From JBHIBD01 sp046758865 (GTDB lineage: Bacteria > Planctomycetota > Brocadiia > Brocadiales > Bathyanammoxibiaceae), in NCBI GenBank assembly GCA_046758865.1, contig JBHIBD010000089.1, forward strand, positions 1 through 7,380: 7,380 nt of DNA, given 5' to 3'. Every line of letters begins with the position of its first letter. The stretch's first letter is position 1. Both the position numbers and the translations under genes were made by a program. Shown here in pieces: positions 5,120 through 7,380 of this stretch. The notes beneath the pieces are model-generated. The model ran no database searches. It saw nothing but the letters and a program-made list of their open reading frames with translations, and was not told the DNA's origin.

Positions 5120-6388
5120 ATGGCGTACGACTTTAAATTTCCAGATATAGGTGAAGGCCTTGTGGAGGGCGTGGTAGTGGAGTGGAAGGTGAGAGAGGGT
5201 GAGAGGGTAGATGAAGACCAGGATTTAGTCGATATAGAGACCGAGAAGGCCGTCTTTACACTGCCTTCACCTGCTAGTGGGACAGTTCTGAAGATATATT
5301 GTGGGGAGGGTAAGACTGTCTATGTGGGTGATGTCCTTGTGACCATAGGAGAGGTGGGGGAGGAGGTAGGGAAAGTGGTGGCAAAGGAAGAAAAGGTGTA
5401 CAGAGAGGCCGTTGTGGGAGTCCTGGAAGAGGCCCCGGAGGAGGAAGAAGAACCCGCCAAGAAAGGGGCTGCTGCAGAGGGAGTGCCGGCAGGTAAGGTG
5501 CTGGCCACGCCGGCAGTGAGAAAGCTGGCCAAGGAGCTTAAGGTGGATATCTCCAGGGTCAAGGGCACAGGCAGGGGTGGACGAGTTACCTCGGAAGATG
5601 TGAAAGGTTTTGCAGCAAAAAGGCCCCCTGCGGTTAAAGAGGTAAAAAAGTATGACATGTACGGCTATATTACAAGGGTTCCACTGAAAGGGGTGAAAAA
5701 GGTGGTGGCGAGGAGGATGAGGGAGGCCGTATCAAATGCTGCGCTGGTTACCCATCACGATGACGCCGATGTAACCCATCTTGTAGAGGTGAGAGAGAGG
5801 CACAAGGAGTATGCAGAGAAGAAGGGTGTGAGACTTACCTATATTCCATTTGTAATAAAGGCCGTGATTGAGGGTCTTAAGGTGCACCCCTATCTCAATT
5901 CGACCATCGAGAGTGGTGAGGAGTTTGAGGAATATATAGTACTGAAAAAATATTTTAATATCGGTGTCGCCGTTGACACGCCTGATGGGGTCATCGTGCC
6001 TGTTATCAAGGGTGCTGACCAGAAGACCGTGCTGGAGGTTGCCAAAGAGGCAGAGGAGCTGGCAGAGAAGGCACGTGGCAAGAAAATTGACCTGGCAGAC
6101 CTGAAGGGCGGCACCTTTACCATAACCAATGTGGGTTTTATTGGGGGCACACACTTCACACCTATAATAAACTACCCGGAGGTGGCCATCCTGGGCATGG
6201 GCAGGATTAAGGACGTGCCTGTAGTGATGGAGGGCAAGGTGGTGGTGAGGAAGGTTCTACCCCTATCCCTGACCTTTGACCACAGGGCGGTGGACGGTGC
6301 AGATGCCGCAAGGTTCGTAAACGTCGTAAAGGAACACCTCGAAGACCCGGACTTGTTCCTGGTAGAGCTGGGCAGACAGACGGACTGA
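5120..6388 (+). CDS. pdhC: Dihydrolipoamide acyltransferase E2 of the 2-oxo acid dehydrogenase complex
   Basis: A 422-residue E2, the core of the complex, which moves the acyl group from E1 to coenzyme A. One lipoyl domain (about 3-78) carries the lipoylated Lys43 in the DIETEKA motif. A Glu-rich then Ala-rich linker (about 84-125) follows, then the peripheral-subunit-binding domain (about 128-163, ATPAVRKLAKEL to GRVTSEDV) that docks E1 or E3. The catalytic domain (about 186-418) ends with DHRAVDG, giving His388 and Asp392 as the catalytic pair. TFTITNVGFIGG and PIINYPEVAILGMG are classic for this fold. A single lipoyl domain is usual for branched-chain-type and many bacterial pyruvate E2 proteins. 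The start has AAGGGG 7 nt upstream. Last gene of the operon; no E3 follows, so dihydrolipoamide dehydrogenase must be encoded elsewhere. The acyl substrate cannot be proved from the sequence. Confidence 0.93.
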   Translation: MAYDFKFPDIGEGLVEGVVVEWKVREGERVDEDQDLVDIETEKAVFTLPSPASGTVLKIYCGEGKTVYVGDVLVTIGEVGEEVGKVVAKEEKVYREAVVGVLEEAPEEEEEPAKKGAAAEGVPAGKVLATPAVRKLAKELKVDISRVKGTGRGGRVTSEDVKGFAAKRPPAVKEVKKYDMYGYITRVPLKGVKKVVARRMREAVSNAALVTHHDDADVTHLVEVRERHKEYAEKKGVRLTYIPFVIKAVIEGLKVHPYLNSTIESGEEFEEYIVLKKYFNIGVAVDTPDGVIVPVIKGADQKTVLEVAKEAEELAEKARGKKIDLADLKGGTFTITNVGFIGGTHFTPIINYPEVAILGMGRIKDVPVVMEGKVVVRKVLPLSLTFDHRAVDGADAARFVNVVKEHLEDPDLFLVELGRQTD

Positions 6389-6473
6389 TTTATCTAACCT
6401 TTTCTCCTGATGAGAATATGTAGAGACCTCAGAAAAACCGCTTTTTTGTTGCACTCCCTTTTTTGTGGCCATT

Positions 6474-6521
6474 CCCTTGATGGGTATTGTCTCCTTTTCC
6501 CCCTCCCTTGATGGGAGGGGG
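6474..6521. repeat. CCCTTGATGGG direct repeats and a 9-bp GC hairpin
   Basis: CCCTTGATGGG occurs at 6474-6484 and 6505-6515. The second copy is the centre of a perfect hairpin, CCCCCTCCC-TTGAT-GGGAGGGGG (6499-6521). A third, diverged unit lies inverted at 6612-6642. No T-run follows on either strand, so it is not a standard terminator. Confidence 0.7.
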
Positions 6522-6532
6522 TAGGGAGAGGG
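6513..6532 (+). other. G-quadruplex-type run downstream of E2
   Basis: Four G-runs, GGG-A-GGGGG-TA-GGG-AGA-GGG, separated by 1-3 nt match the usual G3+N1-7 pattern. They lie on the coding strand of E2, so they would be in its 3' untranslated RNA. The run competes with the hairpin 6499-6521 for the same bases. Confidence 0.5.
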
Positions 6533-6590
6533 TGAAGATGGGGATAAATCTTGTCCATTAACCAAATATCCACCCCCACCTGCGCCGGAG

Positions 6591-6611
6591 GCGCATCCGC
6601 CTCAGGCGTGA
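6591..6611 (+). repeat. Dispersed repeat GCGCAT(CC)GCCTCAGGCGTGA, copy 2
   Basis: Second copy of the element at 5053-5071. In this context GAGGCG-CATC-CGCCTC and GCGCC-GGA-GGCGC form competing hairpins (about 6582-6603). Confidence 0.6.
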
Positions 6612-6642
6612 CTTGCCCTCCCCCGTCAAGGAGGAGGGCAAG
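6612..6642. repeat. 10-bp inverted repeat CTTGCCCTCC / GGAGGGCAAG
   Basis: Perfect stem 6612-6621 with 6633-6642 and an 11-nt loop. On the minus strand it reads CCTCCTTGACGGGGGAGG, a diverged inverted version of the CCCTTGATGGG hairpin unit at 6499-6521. Confidence 0.65.
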
Positions 6643-6643
6643 G

Positions 6644-6709
6644 TGTAGCGTCCGATACAGAGATCGGACGAACGAAAAATGACGTTGGGTGCGGAGCCTT
6701 GACGCTACA
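6644..6709. repeat. Nested inverted repeat with TGTAGCGTC / GACGCTACA ends
   Basis: The outer arms TGTAGCGTC (6644-6652) and GACGCTACA (6701-6709) are perfect 9-bp complements bounding 66 bp. Inside, CGTCCGAT-ACAGAG-ATCGGACG (6649-6670) is a perfect 8-bp hairpin that shares bases with the left outer arm. The two foldings therefore exclude each other. Confidence 0.65.
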
Positions 6710-6725
6710 AAAGATTTTGTTGAAT

Positions 6726-6746
6726 CAACGACCATAAAGGTCGTTG
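6726..6746. repeat. Hairpin CAACGACC / GGTCGTTG
   Basis: Perfect 8-bp stem with a 5-nt ATAAA loop. Its right arm overlaps the left arm of the next inverted repeat (6742-6752). Confidence 0.65.
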
Positions 6747-6783
6747 TCTACCAGAAACATTTGAAGACCAACGGTAGACAGCG
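6742..6783. repeat. 11-bp inverted repeat around TGTCTACC / GGTAGACA
   Basis: CGTTGTCTACC (6742-6752) pairs with GGTAGACAGCG (6773-6783), with one G-T wobble when folded as RNA. It overlaps both neighbouring hairpins. The 9-mer TTGAAGACC occurs in its loop (6761-6769) and again at 6797-6805. Confidence 0.6.
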
Positions 6784-6822
6784 AAGTTCTACTTCGTTGA
6801 AGACCTTATTTAATATTTTTTT
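6782..6822 (+). terminator. Possible terminator of the dehydrogenase operon
   Basis: CGAAGT-TCT-ACTTCG (6782-6796) is a 6-bp hairpin, extendable by two pairs, followed after about 9 nt by the T-rich TTATTTAATATTTTTTT. The gap between stem and T-tract is longer than in a standard intrinsic terminator, so the call is weak. It is the only hairpin-plus-T-run seen after E2. Confidence 0.25.
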
Positions 6823-7036
6823 CAGACAGGAATATATAGTAGTAGGTCAGCCAGGCGGTCATAAAGATGGCCGCAAAGGGGATTAAAAAAGTAGTCCAGG
6901 CGACGGCGACGTCCCAACCCGGCAAGTCAAGCGTGGTGATTCGCGAGGTAACCTTGATGGCAATCAGGACGTGAAAACAGATTATTATAATCTTATTATT
7001 TTTTACGGTTGCCTTCAGCCTTTTCCTGTCCAACAT
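6806..7036 (-). CDS. Small two-helix membrane protein, function unknown
   Basis: A 76-residue protein with a basic start (MLDRKRLKATVKNNK). Two hydrophobic segments follow, about 16-28 and 44-70, separated by a short polar loop with TTLDLPGWD; the end (SEKNIK) is polar. The likely topology is two inner-membrane helices with both ends in the cytoplasm. The pattern ALK/AIK - loop - W - FLIPF slightly recalls short bacterial proteins of the TMEM185/Fragile-X-F type, but that is a weak impression. There is no Shine-Dalgarno sequence before the ATG, but a -35/-10-like pair ends only 9 nt upstream, so the message may be nearly leaderless. It lies 162 bp after the PEBP gene on the same strand and converges on E2. 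Confidence 0.6.
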   Translation of the reverse strand: MLDRKRLKATVKNNKIIIICFHVLIAIKVTSRITTLDLPGWDVAVAWTTFLIPFAAIFMTAWLTYYYIFLSEKNIK

Positions 7037-7045
7037 TCTTTAAAT

Positions 7046-7074
7046 ATATTAGTTAGAATTTTCAGAAAATTCAA
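7046..7074 (-). promoter_or_regulatory. Candidate promoter for the small membrane protein
   Basis: On the minus strand, TTGAAT (7069-7074) and TAATAT (7046-7051) are separated by exactly 17 nt, each matching 4 of 6 consensus bases; TATATT further down is an alternative -10. Transcription would begin at or a few nt before ATG 7036. The perfect inverted repeat GAATTTT-CAG-AAAATTC (7056-7072) fills the spacer and could be an operator. The region is AT-rich, so chance matches are likely. Confidence 0.35.
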
Positions 7075-7198
7075 TCAGCAGACTATAGGCCGTATTTTTT
7101 GAAAGGCAATGGGAGTAAGTGGTATTGGTGAGTGAGGTTGTGATTCATGGGTGGCAAAGGGGCAGCGATGGGTAAGGTAGCCACTGAACAAGAAGGCG

Positions 7199-7380
7199 CT
7201 ACCGTTTGTAGAGCCCGACAAGTTCGGCGTGGGCAAGGATGTGTCCCTCCATGGCCTTTTCTGCCTCTCTCTTTGTTGCCCCGGGCGGCAGGTCGAGCTT
7301 GGTGTCCAGTGCATATAGTTTGAAGAAGTACCGATGGGCCGGTCCCCGAGGCGGGCATGGGCCGCCGTAGCCAATCCTCC
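7199..7380 (-). CDS. YbhB/YbcL family (PEBP, Raf-kinase-inhibitor-like) protein, C-terminal part
   Basis: The gene runs off the right edge. The 59 visible residues end at a TAG stop (7199-7201). They contain GYGGPCPPRGPAHRYFFKLYALD and then a Leu-Pro-Pro-Gly-Ala-Thr stretch, and finish with HILAHAELVGLYKR. This is the C-terminal half of the bacterial phosphatidylethanolamine-binding-protein family, where the GPCPP-G-HRY segment forms part of the small anion-binding pocket. The biochemical role of the bacterial members is poorly known. Other minus-strand frames over the same bases (Thr/Ser/Pro-rich, ATG-started) are shadows. About 120 residues should lie beyond the window. No clear terminator follows the stop. 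Confidence 0.88.
   Translation of the reverse strand, partial: RIGYGGPCPPRGPAHRYFFKLYALDTKLDLPPGATKREAEKAMEGHILAHAELVGLYKR

Larger units (their letters stand above)
6389..6805. other. 417-bp palindrome-rich intergenic region, no convincing gene
   Basis: This region lies between the convergent E2 and small membrane protein genes. Minus-strand frames of about 100 codons here read as low-complexity Ser/Pro-rich sequence and lack ribosome sites. The stretch is instead filled with repeats: CCCTTGATGGG units, GC-rich hairpins and, from 6644 on, a nested series of inverted repeats, listed separately. It looks like a cluster of short dispersed palindromic elements or a structured 3' region. Confidence 0.6.

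Noticed and set aside
6321..6735. Coding on the minus strand across the repeat region (frames of 100-113 codons)
   Set aside because: Products are low-complexity translations of palindromic repeats and partly antisense to E2, with no ribosome sites.
6474..6805. CRISPR array or retron
   Set aside because: Repeats are short, irregularly spaced and of different sequence, with no spacer periodicity. No cas or reverse transcriptase gene is in the window.
7075..7374. Two overlapping minus-strand frames of 91-99 codons at the right edge
   Set aside because: The correct frame here is the open-ended PEBP gene ending at 7199. These frames are Ser/Pro/Thr-rich shadows of it.

Overview
The window appears to come from a bacterium with a Gram-negative type envelope, judged from type IV pilin/type II secretion-type pseudopilins and a sigma-54-like promoter. 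Coding is roughly half GC, with heavy use of AGG/AGA for arginine and ATA for isoleucine. Nothing here fixes the phylum. Short palindromic dispersed repeats in the spacers are typical of large environmental genomes such as Nitrospirota, anammox-type Planctomycetes or former Deltaproteobacteria, but that is only an impression.

Left part (1-898, minus strand): two adjacent genes for prepilin-like proteins of the GspG type. The one at the window edge is cut. A near-consensus sigma-54 (-24/-12) promoter lies just upstream of the pair, and palindromes lie a further 110-160 bp upstream, where an enhancer-binding activator would be expected to bind. The 484-bp spacer 899-1382 separates the pilins from a divergent operon.

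Centre (1383-6388, plus strand): an apparent operon for a 2-oxo acid dehydrogenase complex, most likely pyruvate dehydrogenase. The order is a small CGHC thioredoxin-like protein, E1-alpha copy 1, E1-alpha copy 2, E1-beta, and E2 with one lipoyl domain. No E3 (dihydrolipoamide dehydrogenase) is present. The two E1-alpha genes have equal length (353 codons) and align without gaps. A 140-bp tract is about 97% identical between them and ends just before the thiamine-diphosphate-contacting Tyr-Arg motif. Copy 2 has lost that Tyr and other pocket residues. A working E1 from copy 1 plus E1-beta, with copy 2 as an alternative or degenerate subunit, is the most interesting biology here. The spacers between the E1 and E2 genes are long for an operon (99-141 bp) and hold hairpins.

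Right part (6389-7380): a 417-bp stretch without a convincing gene is packed with inverted repeats, repeated CCCTTGATGGG units and a G-quadruplex-type run. It shares a 19-nt element with the E1-beta/E2 spacer. Beyond it, on the minus strand, lie a small two-helix membrane protein (6806-7036) and, at the edge, the C-terminus of a YbhB/YbcL (PEBP) family protein (7199-7380).
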